Assembly (NCBI GenBank): GCA_017467585.1
Contig: JAFUSR010000004.1
Coordinates: 536,620 to 600,619 of the forward strand
Origin: Clostridia bacterium
GTDB lineage: Bacteria; Bacillota; Clostridia; Christensenellales; UBA1242
DNA length: 64,000 nucleotides
Reading direction: 5' to 3'
A program made the position numbers and the translations under genes. The notes below the pieces were generated by a model. It did not search any database, was not told where the DNA came from, and was given only the letters and a program-made list of their open reading frames with translations. Shown here in pieces: positions 45,855 through 52,793 of the stretch. Every line of letters starts with the position of its first letter. Position 1 is the stretch's first letter.

Positions 45855-45880
45855 TAAAAAATTGCAGAAAACTGCAATTT
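45855..45880 (-). terminator. Terminator of the Mrr-like gene
   Basis: AAATTGCAG/CTGCAATTT stem with a following T-rich tract on the minus strand. Confidence 0.75.
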
Positions 45881-45918
45881 AACTAAATCTATTGGTGAAA
45901 TTTTGCAATATTTTTGCA

Positions 45919-46518
45919 TTAAATGTAGAAAGGATACTTGTTTGCAAGGTCTGTTTTTTCATATATAATTGTTCCGTCTGAGTTTGCGATTTTAAGTTTT
46001 TCACACACGCTTGAATAAATTTCAATAAGCTCAGTTCTATCAATCAACCGAATTTGATTTTCTTTCGCAAGCTGTTCTGCCTGAGGTGTAAACACATTAT
46101 TAGACACCACCCAAGCCTCGTCTGTGCCATAATGAATCTTGGCTCCTATAATTTCCTGAACAGCATGACTTCCAACCAGTTTAGAATACCTCTTTGCTTG
46201 AACAGCTATTTTTTGTCCCGACGTCGCATCAGTTAAAATCAAATCTGCCCCGTAGTCTTTTGATTTTTTGGTACCATGAACCTTGTAACCAGCATAAAAG
46301 AACAAAACTTTTAAATAATCTTCAAACATATAACCTTCCATCAAATCTATGTCAGTTATTCCATTTGAAAGCAACAGTTTGTGCCCATTTAATTCTGATT
46401 TTTTCCATTTATGCTTTTTAATGCTTTTTCTAATTACAATGATTGCTCCTTCGATAATTAGAACAGGCAACAGAACAATAAAAAGCAAAACAAACAATAT
46501 TCTTTTGAAAGTTTTCAT
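45919..46518 (-). CDS. Membrane-anchored Mrr-like restriction endonuclease-fold protein
   Basis: 199 aa. One N-terminal helix (about 6-30) followed by a basic stretch, then an Mrr_cat-type domain. Glu66 is in MFEDYL, Asp92 in DYGADL, and Gln107-x-Lys109 in AVQAKRY: the E...D...QxK site of the PD-(D/E)XK superfamily. Start at the ATG with AAGGTGAGG upstream. Such anchored nucleases are found in many genomes and their targets are not established; DNA quality control or defence are options. There is no methylase or other restriction gene nearby. Confidence 0.85.
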   Translation of the reverse strand: MKTFKRILFVLLFIVLLPVLIIEGAIIVIRKSIKKHKWKKSELNGHKLLLSNGITDIDLMEGYMFEDYLKVLFFYAGYKVHGTKKSKDYGADLILTDATSGQKIAVQAKRYSKLVGSHAVQEIIGAKIHYGTDEAWVVSNNVFTPQAEQLAKENQIRLIDRTELIEIYSSVCEKLKIANSDGTIIYEKTDLANKYPFYI

Positions 46519-46533
46519 AATCGCCTCACCTTG

Positions 46534-46563
46534 ATTATATATAATTAATCCAAGTTTTGGCAA
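46534..46563 (-). promoter_or_regulatory. Promoter of the Mrr-like gene
   Basis: TTGCCA (46558-46563), 18-base spacer, TATAAT (46534-46539) on the minus strand. Confidence 0.65.
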
Positions 46564-46581
46564 TAATATATACAAAATATT

Positions 46582-46610
46582 TTGCTTTTTGTTTTGCAAT
46601 CAGTTACAAT
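46582..46610 (+). promoter_or_regulatory. cmk promoter
   Basis: TTGCTT (46582-46587), 17-base spacer, TACAAT (46605-46610). Confidence 0.6.
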
Positions 46611-46633
46611 ATCTATAGAAAAGGAGATATTTT

Positions 46634-47308
46634 ATGATAGTAGCAATTGACGGCGTAACCGGAAGTGGAAAATCAACAATCAGCAAGGCGCTTGCAAAAA
46701 AAGTTGGATTTGCATATATAAGAACAGGAAGCTTTTATCGTGCGTTAGCATATCAGGCAATCAGCAATAATATAAAGCCCGATGACGAACCAAAAATAAC
46801 AAAAATGCTGCAAAACACCAAAATTGATGCCGATTTTACTGGTCAACACGTTAAAATTTGCGTTAATGAGAAAGATGTTTCAGATAAGTTGAATTCACAA
46901 GAAATATCAATAGCAGCTTCAGTGATTTCAACTTTAAAGCCAGTAAGAAAATATGTTTCAGCACTTCAAAAACAAAGCGCTGAAATCTACCCTAACATAA
47001 TCATGGAAGGCAGAGACATCGGCTCTGTTGTATTTCCAAATGCTGACTTAAAAGTATATATTTATTGTGATATAGATGAGCGCGCAAGACGTCGCAAGGC
47101 ACAATTCGAGCAAAATGGTGAAATTGGTGACATAAACAAAATCAAAAACGACATTTTGCAGCGCGACTATAACGATATGAACAGAAAAATAAGCCCACTC
47201 GTTCGACTTCCTGAAGCATTCTATTTAGACACTACTTCTCTATCAATTGAGCAATGTGTTGATCTATTGAATGAGCAAATAAAAAACGCAAAACAACACA
47301 AAAATTAA
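46634..47308 (+). CDS. cmk: Cytidylate kinase
   Basis: Phosphorylates CMP and dCMP. 224 aa. P-loop GVTGSGKSTISK near residue 6, IRTGSFYRA, MEGRDIGSVVFP, and DERARRRKAQ near 150. Shine-Dalgarno AAGGAG. Single-gene unit, divergent from the Mrr-like gene. Confidence 0.95.
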   Translation: MIVAIDGVTGSGKSTISKALAKKVGFAYIRTGSFYRALAYQAISNNIKPDDEPKITKMLQNTKIDADFTGQHVKICVNEKDVSDKLNSQEISIAASVISTLKPVRKYVSALQKQSAEIYPNIIMEGRDIGSVVFPNADLKVYIYCDIDERARRRKAQFEQNGEIGDINKIKNDILQRDYNDMNRKISPLVRLPEAFYLDTTSLSIEQCVDLLNEQIKNAKQHKN

Positions 47309-47320
47309 TTAAAAAAGCAC

Positions 47321-47349
47321 AAAAAAACAAGCAAAATGCTTGTTTTTTT
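47321..47349. terminator. Bidirectional terminator between cmk and queH
   Basis: AACAAGC...GCTTGTT stem with A7 before and T7 after. Confidence 0.85.
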
Positions 47350-47908
47350 AATGTTCAGTTTCAAACCAAATTGAATATTTACAACCGCAATATCTCTGGC
47401 GATAAATACAATTTTCTTTGCAAATTTCAATACTTCGCTTATATCCATCTTGCTCTTTGAAATCGCTAACTAGATATTCAACACCATATTTTTTAGAAAT
47501 GTTCATGCCAATTTCATTAATCAATTTAGCATTTTTATGAGGACTAATTGTGAGACTTGTTGCAAATATGTCATAGCCTAGTTCTTTTGCTTTTTTAGCA
47601 ACAAAGTCAAGTCTTAATGCAAAACAAACAGCACATCTCTTTCCACCTTCTGGTTCATCTTCTAAGCCTTTAGCTGCATCAAAAAATTCATTCTGATTAT
47701 AATCACAGTCAATCATTTTTATATTTTGTCCGCGACTATTCAATATGCCAAGATATCTAATTTGTTCGTTTTTGCGTTTGAGATATTCTTCTTCAGGATA
47801 AATATTAGGATTGTAATATAGAATAGTCAAATCATAGTCTTTAGAAAGTCGTTCTATTGTTGTTGTGCTACATGGCGCACAGCAAGTGTGCAATAACATT
47901 TTTTTCAT
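47348..47908 (-). CDS. queH: Epoxyqueuosine reductase QueH
   Basis: Last step of queuosine synthesis, the non-cobalamin alternative to QueG. 186 aa. Metal ligands are in HTCCAPCS near residue 9 and, towards the end, CKENCIYRQRYCGC. The middle has YNPNIYPEEEY and GGKRCAVCF. ATG at 47908 with GGAG five bases upstream, inside the argS stop region. Works with queA and tgt. Confidence 0.93.
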   Translation of the reverse strand: MKKMLLHTCCAPCSTTTIERLSKDYDLTILYYNPNIYPEEEYLKRKNEQIRYLGILNSRGQNIKMIDCDYNQNEFFDAAKGLEDEPEGGKRCAVCFALRLDFVAKKAKELGYDIFATSLTISPHKNAKLINEIGMNISKKYGVEYLVSDFKEQDGYKRSIEICKENCIYRQRYCGCKYSIWFETEH

Positions 47909-47916
47909 AGCCACTC

Positions 47917-49680
47917 CTACATCTTCTCCGGAATTTCAAAACCAAGAACGTTAGAAGCCTTAACGATAGCCTTCAAAGCTAATTGACAAATAGAAATATA
48001 AGCATTGCGTTTTGAGTTATCTTTTTCTGTCAAAATTTTGGTGTTGTTATAAAATCTGCTAAAGGTTGCACAGAAATTATATAGCGCCAAACACAAACTA
48101 TTAAGTGAATATTCATTATAACTAGAATAATAAGACTCGTTTAGTTTAATCAAGTTAATAACAAGTTCTCTTTCATCAGCGCCATAAACACATACCCCAC
48201 TGGTGTATTTGCCAGCTTTTGAAATAAGGCTTTTAATTCTTGTTCCGGTATATTGAATGTAAGGGCCTGTCTTTCCTTCAAATGACGCAAATTTGTCTAT
48301 ATCAAAAACATAATCACGACTTGTAATTGACGACAAATCACCAAACTTCATAGCAGCCAAGCCAATTTTTAATGCTAGTTCATCATCACCAACTATTCCA
48401 TTTTCTTCTAGTTTTCTTTTTGCGCTGTCTTTAATAAGATTGATAATATCTTCAAGTTTAATTGTGTCGCCACTTCTAGTTTTAAATGGTTTTCCATCTG
48501 TTCCGTTCATTGTTCCATAGCTAACATGAGTCAACTTTGTGTTTTTTGCTACAATTTCAGCTTTTTTTGCAGCTCTAAAAGTTATCACAAAATGTCCACT
48601 CTGACGATTGTCAACAACATAAATGAATTCGTCTGGGTGATATTTTTGATAACGCATGTTAATGGTTGCAATTTCGGTTGTATCATAAATATCAGCCCCA
48701 TTTGCTTTTTGAAGCATAACAGGTGGCATTGGGTTAATTAAAAGTTCTTTCCCATTTTCGTCAAATTTTCCACTCGGAACATTCTCTCCCGGTTCACTCA
48801 CATCAACAATAAGTGCACCATCGCTAATTTTTGCCAAATTTTTATCTTTGAAGATTTGAATGGTTGGAGCAACATAAGGTTGCGCTGTGCTTTCGCCGTT
48901 CCACAAGTCAAAGTGGCAGCCAAGAACATCATAATTTTGTTTTATTCTTTCAACAGACACTTTTCTAATTTCTTCATAAATTCCATAATATGGCTGTTTT
49001 TTACCTTGAACATACAATGTATATTCTGCCGCTTTTTCTTTAAATGCTGGGTCTACTTTCTTTCTTGAACTTGCTTTAGGATAAGCAATATTTAACATGT
49101 CAAGGGTGATTTGCTCTTTTTCAGAGCTTCTTCCAAAATAAAATTCAAGATGGCCTTCATCTTCAAGTTCTGCAATGGTCAGCCCCATCTGCGTTCCCCA
49201 GTCTCCAAGATAAACATCACTTATCACAGTGTCGCCAAGTTCTTTATGAAGCCTAGAAAGCGCCTCACCAATTATTGGTGAACGCAAGTGACCAATATGC
49301 AATTCTTTTGCAACATTTGCACCGCCAAAGTCCATAAAGATTTTGCGTGGTTTTTCAAGCTTTTCTAATCCAACCATTTCATCTTTTAAACAGAAATTTG
49401 CAAACTCATTAATTGCCTTATCCGTTAGTTTAAAGTTGATAAATGCTGGTGGCACAACAGAAACTTCATACAGATCGCTTTCAGGAAGATTTTGAGCAAT
49501 GACTTCAGCAATCTGAATTGGCGCTCTCTTTGCGGATTTTGCAAGGCTAAAAGCAATGTTAGATTGAAAATCAGCAAGCTCTGGTTTTCCAGAAAAGCTC
49601 ACTTGGGCTGCAGACTTGTCTAACCCACACTTTTCAAGTGCATAAGCAATATCATTTAATAAAATTTTCTTAATATTCAT
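47917..49680 (-). CDS. argS: Arginyl-tRNA synthetase
   Basis: Class I synthetase, 587 aa. The N-terminal Add1 domain is about 1-100. The HIGH motif is in ELHIGHLRSP near 127, and a KMSK-like loop PFKTRSGDTIKL near 390 matches the relaxed arginine-type signature. The C-terminal helical anticodon-binding domain follows. Two adjacent ATGs (49683, 49680); the second has better spacing to GGAG. Upstream of queH in the same unit. Confidence 0.96.
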   Translation of the reverse strand: MNIKKILLNDIAYALEKCGLDKSAAQVSFSGKPELADFQSNIAFSLAKSAKRAPIQIAEVIAQNLPESDLYEVSVVPPAFINFKLTDKAINEFANFCLKDEMVGLEKLEKPRKIFMDFGGANVAKELHIGHLRSPIIGEALSRLHKELGDTVISDVYLGDWGTQMGLTIAELEDEGHLEFYFGRSSEKEQITLDMLNIAYPKASSRKKVDPAFKEKAAEYTLYVQGKKQPYYGIYEEIRKVSVERIKQNYDVLGCHFDLWNGESTAQPYVAPTIQIFKDKNLAKISDGALIVDVSEPGENVPSGKFDENGKELLINPMPPVMLQKANGADIYDTTEIATINMRYQKYHPDEFIYVVDNRQSGHFVITFRAAKKAEIVAKNTKLTHVSYGTMNGTDGKPFKTRSGDTIKLEDIINLIKDSAKRKLEENGIVGDDELALKIGLAAMKFGDLSSITSRDYVFDIDKFASFEGKTGPYIQYTGTRIKSLISKAGKYTSGVCVYGADERELVINLIKLNESYYSSYNEYSLNSLCLALYNFCATFSRFYNNTKILTEKDNSKRNAYISICQLALKAIVKASNVLGFEIPEKM

Positions 49681-49755
49681 CATTTTCTCCAATATAAACA
49701 AATTTTATCAAATATGCTCGTTTATGTCAATTCAAAGTAAGGTTTTACACAATTA

Positions 49756-49785
49756 TTTACTTTTAATAACATCGTGTGCTATAAT
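49756..49785 (+). promoter_or_regulatory. Promoter of the orphan gene at 49.8 kb
   Basis: TTTACT (49756-49761), 18-base spacer, TATAAT (49780-49785). Confidence 0.5.
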
Positions 49786-49805
49786 ATATTTGGAGAGTAT
49801 AAGTT

Positions 49806-50414
49806 ATGAATTCAATTGAATATGAAAAAATTAAACATTTAAGTTATTTAGAATATTGTAAATATTTACAAGAAAAATACGGACTTGCACCATGCAATTA
49901 TTTGAGACCATCATTTACAGAAAATCCAAAAGCAAGTAGAACATCGGAAGGGCTAGTCGCCCATCATAAGTTTGAAGATACTGCTATTGATCTATCAAAA
50001 AAAGAAATTGCATCACAATGCCCATATGAGTGGCAATATCCTGTAAACATTGTATATTGTGACTATTTAGAGCATCTACTGTTACATGTTCTAATATGTG
50101 AGTATAGAATAAAAGATGCAATAAAAGGAGATATTATTCCAGTTGGAATCGCTGGAATATTTGATTTTATAGTACCGGAATTAAATGATTGGTATTCTGG
50201 CTTTGTCCCAAAGCAAGATTATAAAATTTGTCTTTATAATAAAGTAATTCATGATAAAAATGTCTACTTAACAATATTAAAAAGATTTCAACATACATGC
50301 TATCTTTATCCACTCTACAATCATCATCATTTTTACTCGAGTTTAGGTTCAATGTATGGTGTTTGGGACAAATCAAAAAATAAACAAATTTATTTTGATA
50401 TTATAGGCAAGTAA
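49806..50414 (+). CDS. Conserved hypothetical, possible HNH-like nuclease fold
   Basis: 202 aa. The segment EGLVAHHKFED (His53-His54, Glu57) followed by NIVYCDYLEHLLLHVLI (Asn81, His90, His94) resembles a family of uncharacterised Firmicutes proteins with a His-rich, HNH/WHH-like metal site. The order H-H...N...H...H would fit a beta-beta-alpha-metal fold, but this is inferred. The rest is rich in Tyr, Lys and His. Shine-Dalgarno GGAGAG. It ends at a terminator shared with the tRNA cluster. No immunity gene, toxin delivery domain or phage gene is beside it. Confidence 0.6.
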   Translation: MNSIEYEKIKHLSYLEYCKYLQEKYGLAPCNYLRPSFTENPKASRTSEGLVAHHKFEDTAIDLSKKEIASQCPYEWQYPVNIVYCDYLEHLLLHVLICEYRIKDAIKGDIIPVGIAGIFDFIVPELNDWYSGFVPKQDYKICLYNKVIHDKNVYLTILKRFQHTCYLYPLYNHHHFYSSLGSMYGVWDKSKNKQIYFDIIGK

Positions 50415-50440
50415 AAAGTGAGCTAAGTGCTCACTTTTTT
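50413..50440. terminator. Bidirectional terminator, orphan gene and tRNA cluster
   Basis: AAAAAGTGAGC/GCTCACTTTTTT, a perfect stem with 5-base loop. Confidence 0.9.
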
Positions 50441-50443
50441 GTT

Positions 50444-50518
50444 TGGAGGCGACACCCAGAATCGAACTGGGGAATCGGAGTTTTGCAGACTCGTGCCTTA
50501 CCGCTTGGCTATGTCGCC
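50444..50518 (-). tRNA. tRNA-Cys (anticodon GCA)
   Basis: Minus strand: acceptor GGCGACA pairs with TGTCGCC, T discriminator and CCA encoded. Anticodon loop CTGCAAA, T arm with AGTTCGATTCT. Confidence 0.95.
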
Positions 50519-50594
50519 ACTTTATGATATTTTGTCACAATTATAATGCTTAAATACCATTTCAAATATAAAAGCAGGTTTTGCCCTGCTCTTG

Positions 50595-50669
50595 TGGAGC
50601 GGGAAACGAGATTCGAACTCGCGACATCTGCCTTGGCAAGGCAGCGCTCTACCTCTGAGCCATTCCCGC
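50595..50669 (-). tRNA. tRNA-Gly (anticodon GCC)
   Basis: Minus strand: acceptor GCGGGAA pairs with TTCCCGC, encoded TCCA. Anticodon loop TTGCCAA in stem CTGCC/GGCAG, T arm AGTTCGAATCT. Confidence 0.96.
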
Positions 50670-50692
50670 ATAGCCCCAAAGGGGCAAATATT

Positions 50693-50768
50693 TGGTGGAA
50701 ACTGTAGGGCTCGAACCTACGACCGCCTGCTTGTAAGGCAGATGCTCTCCCAGCTGAGCTAAGCTTCC
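50693..50768 (-). tRNA. tRNA-Val (anticodon TAC)
   Basis: Minus strand: acceptor GGAAGCT pairs with AGTTTCC (one G-T), encoded ACCA. Anticodon loop CTTACAA, T arm GGTTCGAGCCC. First of three co-oriented tRNAs (Val, Gly, Cys), probably one transcript. Confidence 0.95.
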
Positions 50769-50847
50769 ATGTTCGGTTGAACGGTAATAATATATCAAAC
50801 TTTTAAAAATAATGCAACACTTTTTAATAAACTTTTTTAAATTTTGT

Positions 50848-51306
50848 TTACTTGTGATAAGGAAGTCCTGCATTTATTGTAAACGCCCTATAAATTTGCT
50901 CACAAAGAACAACCCTAAAAAGTTGATGGGGAAAAGTTATTGCACCAAAGCTGATAACATAATTTGCTTGCTTCTTCAAATTCTCTCCAACGCCATTGCT
51001 TCCACCAATAACAAAACTTATGCTGCTAGATTTCAGCGATTCATCACTAATAATTTTTGCCAAATTCTCACTAGAAACATTTTTTCCGAGCCTGTCTAAA
51101 AGCACAACTGTTCCCTTGCAAGCACCAATCAAAAGTTTTGTTTCTTCTTCTATTTTCTTCTCAATGTTCTGTTGTTCACTTTTTTCAGGGAGTTCAACCA
51201 CAGAAAATTTGCAAAATTTTGAAAGGCGCTTTGCATATTCCCCTATTGCTTCAATATAATATTTCTCTTTAATTTTGCCAATGGCAACAATTCTTACATT
51301 AATCAT
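50848..51306 (-). CDS. rlmH: 23S rRNA pseudouridine-1915 N3-methyltransferase RlmH
   Basis: SPOUT methylase acting on assembled 70S ribosomes. 152 aa, usual about 159. VLLDRLGKNVSS, SFVIGGSNGVGE (SAM knot) and FPHQLFRVVLCEQIYRAF near the end are diagnostic; it stops at INAGLPYHK as normal. Confidence 0.96.
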   Translation of the reverse strand: MINVRIVAIGKIKEKYYIEAIGEYAKRLSKFCKFSVVELPEKSEQQNIEKKIEEETKLLIGACKGTVVLLDRLGKNVSSENLAKIISDESLKSSSISFVIGGSNGVGENLKKQANYVISFGAITFPHQLFRVVLCEQIYRAFTINAGLPYHK

Positions 51307-51374
51307 ATTAAAATATTAGCATAAAAATAAATATTCTTGCAACAGAAAAGTTGTGAAATCAAATATTTATGCTA

Positions 51375-52046
51375 TCAATCCATTTCAATTTGATTGCAAA
51401 ATTCATAAGAAACATTTGGCAACTGTTCACTACTAAATTTATGCTTTGGTTTCTTTCTGTCTTCATTATAAGCAGCAACAAATTCATTATATTCAACAAC
51501 TTCAAATTTGCTTGAAGCAGTCATTCCATAATGAGAAAATGATGGACATTCATAAATATACTTTCCCGCTATTTTTTCATCTGCGATGAGTAAATATGAG
51601 CTCATGAAAGGATATTCTGTTCTGCTATTTCTCACGTGAAAAACCTTCATTTCCGGTGGTAACACAAATCTTAACTTAACATCATTCAACACGCAGTCCT
51701 CTAAAAATATTTCATCAAAACAATATGATGTTTGAGTTTGAATGACAATTGTTACCTCTTTATGTTTTTCAATTGGCAGATTTCTCACCACAACCATACC
51801 CTCTAAATATCCTTTTGATTTTGCATCACAAGAATAGATTCTCGCATGTGGCTTGTTGCTTCTTAATATATTATCTAGATCAAATTTTGTTTCTTTAAAA
51901 CAATCGGGGATAATGTATTCAGTAGGAATAGCATCACTTAACAAAAAGAACTTGTTTAAATAACCACCGGTAGGAATACACGCCCACTCTAATTCTCCAT
52001 TGCTTTCTGCGATATACATTTCACCGTGTTTAACAGGTTTTCCCAT
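51375..52046 (-). CDS. Hypothetical protein, no recognised family
   Basis: 223 aa, soluble, no signal peptide or membrane helix. Predicted mostly beta from composition (many V, I, Y, F alternations), for example HKEVTIVIQTQTSYCFDEIF and DVKLRFVLPPEMKVFHV. Good Shine-Dalgarno GAGGGAG and its own promoter. I do not recognise it. Neighbours (rlmH, the tRNA-Leu locus) say nothing about function. Confidence 0.75.
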   Translation of the reverse strand: MGKPVKHGEMYIAESNGELEWACIPTGGYLNKFFLLSDAIPTEYIIPDCFKETKFDLDNILRSNKPHARIYSCDAKSKGYLEGMVVVRNLPIEKHKEVTIVIQTQTSYCFDEIFLEDCVLNDVKLRFVLPPEMKVFHVRNSRTEYPFMSSYLLIADEKIAGKYIYECPSFSHYGMTASSKFEVVEYNEFVAAYNEDRKKPKHKFSSEQLPNVSYEFCNQIEMD

Positions 52047-52078
52047 AATACTCCCTCAATTAACAAAATTACACTGAC

Positions 52079-52108
52079 ATTATAACACCATAATCAATAA
52101 ATAAGCAA
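52079..52108 (-). promoter_or_regulatory. Promoter of the hypothetical gene at 51.4-52.0 kb
   Basis: TTGCTT (52103-52108), 18-base spacer, TATAAT (52079-52084) on the minus strand. Confidence 0.55.
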
Positions 52109-52145
52109 TAGCAAAAATAATAAAACAATAGTTTTTCAAAAGTGC

Positions 52146-52175
52146 TTGATTTTATGTGCGTTGTTGATATATAAT
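52146..52175 (+). promoter_or_regulatory. Promoter of the tRNA-Leu locus
   Basis: TTGATT (52146-52151), 18-base spacer, TATAAT (52170-52175). It starts transcription just before the tRNA-like element. No other promoter is evident between here and tRNA-Leu. Confidence 0.65.
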
Positions 52176-52200
52176 ACTATCAGTTTTGAATCAAAGATAT

Positions 52201-52330
52201 GTCGATGTGGCGGAATAGGCGCGACGCGTTAAACAAACTTGCCTTCGCGCAAGTGAGCAGCCAAAGCGGGAGCAAAACTTGTTTTGCGAGTGGAAGACCT
52301 CTGGGCTGCCTTAACGGACTACCCCTATTG
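52201..52330 (+). other. Structured element with a tRNA-Leu-like 5' end
   Basis: The first 20 bases differ from the 5' end of the tRNA-Leu at 52388 at one position only (GTCGATG against GCCGATG, then TGGCGGAATAGGC). After the D-arm copy the similarity ends and a nested fold begins: AATAGG/CCTATT outermost, CGTTAA/TTAACG next, then hairpins CTTGC/GCAAG and GCAAAA/TTTTGC enclosed with stem GCAGCC/GGCTGC. No T arm or acceptor 3' strand is present, so it is not a functional tRNA. It may be a disrupted tRNA gene or a processed structured RNA. Confidence 0.6.
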
Positions 52331-52387
52331 AAAACGGATTTTTGAAACATTTAAGGAGTTTCAAAAATAAACAAAAACTTAATATAT

Positions 52388-52476
52388 GCCGATGTGGCGG
52401 AATAGGCAGACGCAAGGGACTTAAAATCCCTCGAGTAGAAATATTCGTACCGGTTCAAGTCCGGTCATCGGCACCA
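52388..52476 (+). tRNA. tRNA-Leu (anticodon TAA)
   Basis: Class II tRNA with a long variable arm (CGAGTAGAAATATTCG). Acceptor GCCGATG pairs with CATCGGC, then ACCA encoded. Anticodon stem GGGA/TCCC around CTTAAAA; T arm CCGGTTCAAGTCCGG. 89 bases. Confidence 0.97.
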
Positions 52477-52483
52477 ATAAAAA

Positions 52484-52508
52484 AACTGGGTTTACCCCAG
52501 CTTTTTTA
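52484..52508 (+). terminator. tRNA-Leu terminator, first copy
   Basis: CTGGG...CCCAG hairpin followed by T6. An identical copy is in the second tandem unit at about 52622-52646. Confidence 0.8.
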
Positions 52509-52621
52509 TTGTAAAGAGATTAACGTGCGGAAATGTAAAACAACTTTTTGATTATCACCTATTCCGCAACGGTCCTCAGCCGAGCGCCAGGAGCACTATC
52601 GACTATCGGCACCAATAAAAA

Positions 52622-52646
52622 AACTGGGTTTACCCCAGCTTTTTTA
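52622..52646 (+). terminator. Terminator copy in the second tandem unit
   Basis: Same hairpin and T6 as at 52484, within the repeated 56 bases. Confidence 0.75.
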
Positions 52647-52766
52647 TTGTAAAGAGATTACCGTGCGGCAAAAAAATTGTTTTGTGATTAACACAAGTTC
52701 CGCAACGGTCTTCAGCCGAGCGCAAGCGAACGCCAGGAGCACTAGCGACTATCGGCACCAATAAAA

Positions 52767-52793
52767 AAAGCGAGGTATATCCCTCGCCTTTTA
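52767..52793. terminator. Terminator between the repeat locus and metG
   Basis: GCGAGG...CCTCGC hairpin, preceded by A7 and followed by a T-rich stretch. It serves metG from the other side. Confidence 0.8.

Larger units (their letters stand above)
52467..52760 (+). repeat. Tandem units containing the tRNA-Leu 3' end
   Basis: The last 10 bases of the tRNA (ATCGGCACCA) occur at 52467, 52605 and 52751, defining units of 138 and 146 bases. The first 56 bases of each unit are identical, including the terminator. The middle differs, but in both units it is flanked by arms CGTGCGG and CCGCAACG that pair. The last ~45 bases are GC-rich (TCAGCCGAGCGC...CGCCAGGAGCACTA.CGACT) and nearly identical except for an 8-base insertion in unit 2. 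Confidence 0.92.

Noticed and set aside
52342..52551. ORF overlapping tRNA-Leu
   Set aside because: It reads through the tRNA and its terminator. The apparent GGAG before it lies within a hairpin.
52467..52760. CRISPR array
   Set aside because: Only two units, 138-146 bases each, with repeats beginning inside a tRNA. There is no short repeat/spacer pattern and no cas gene.
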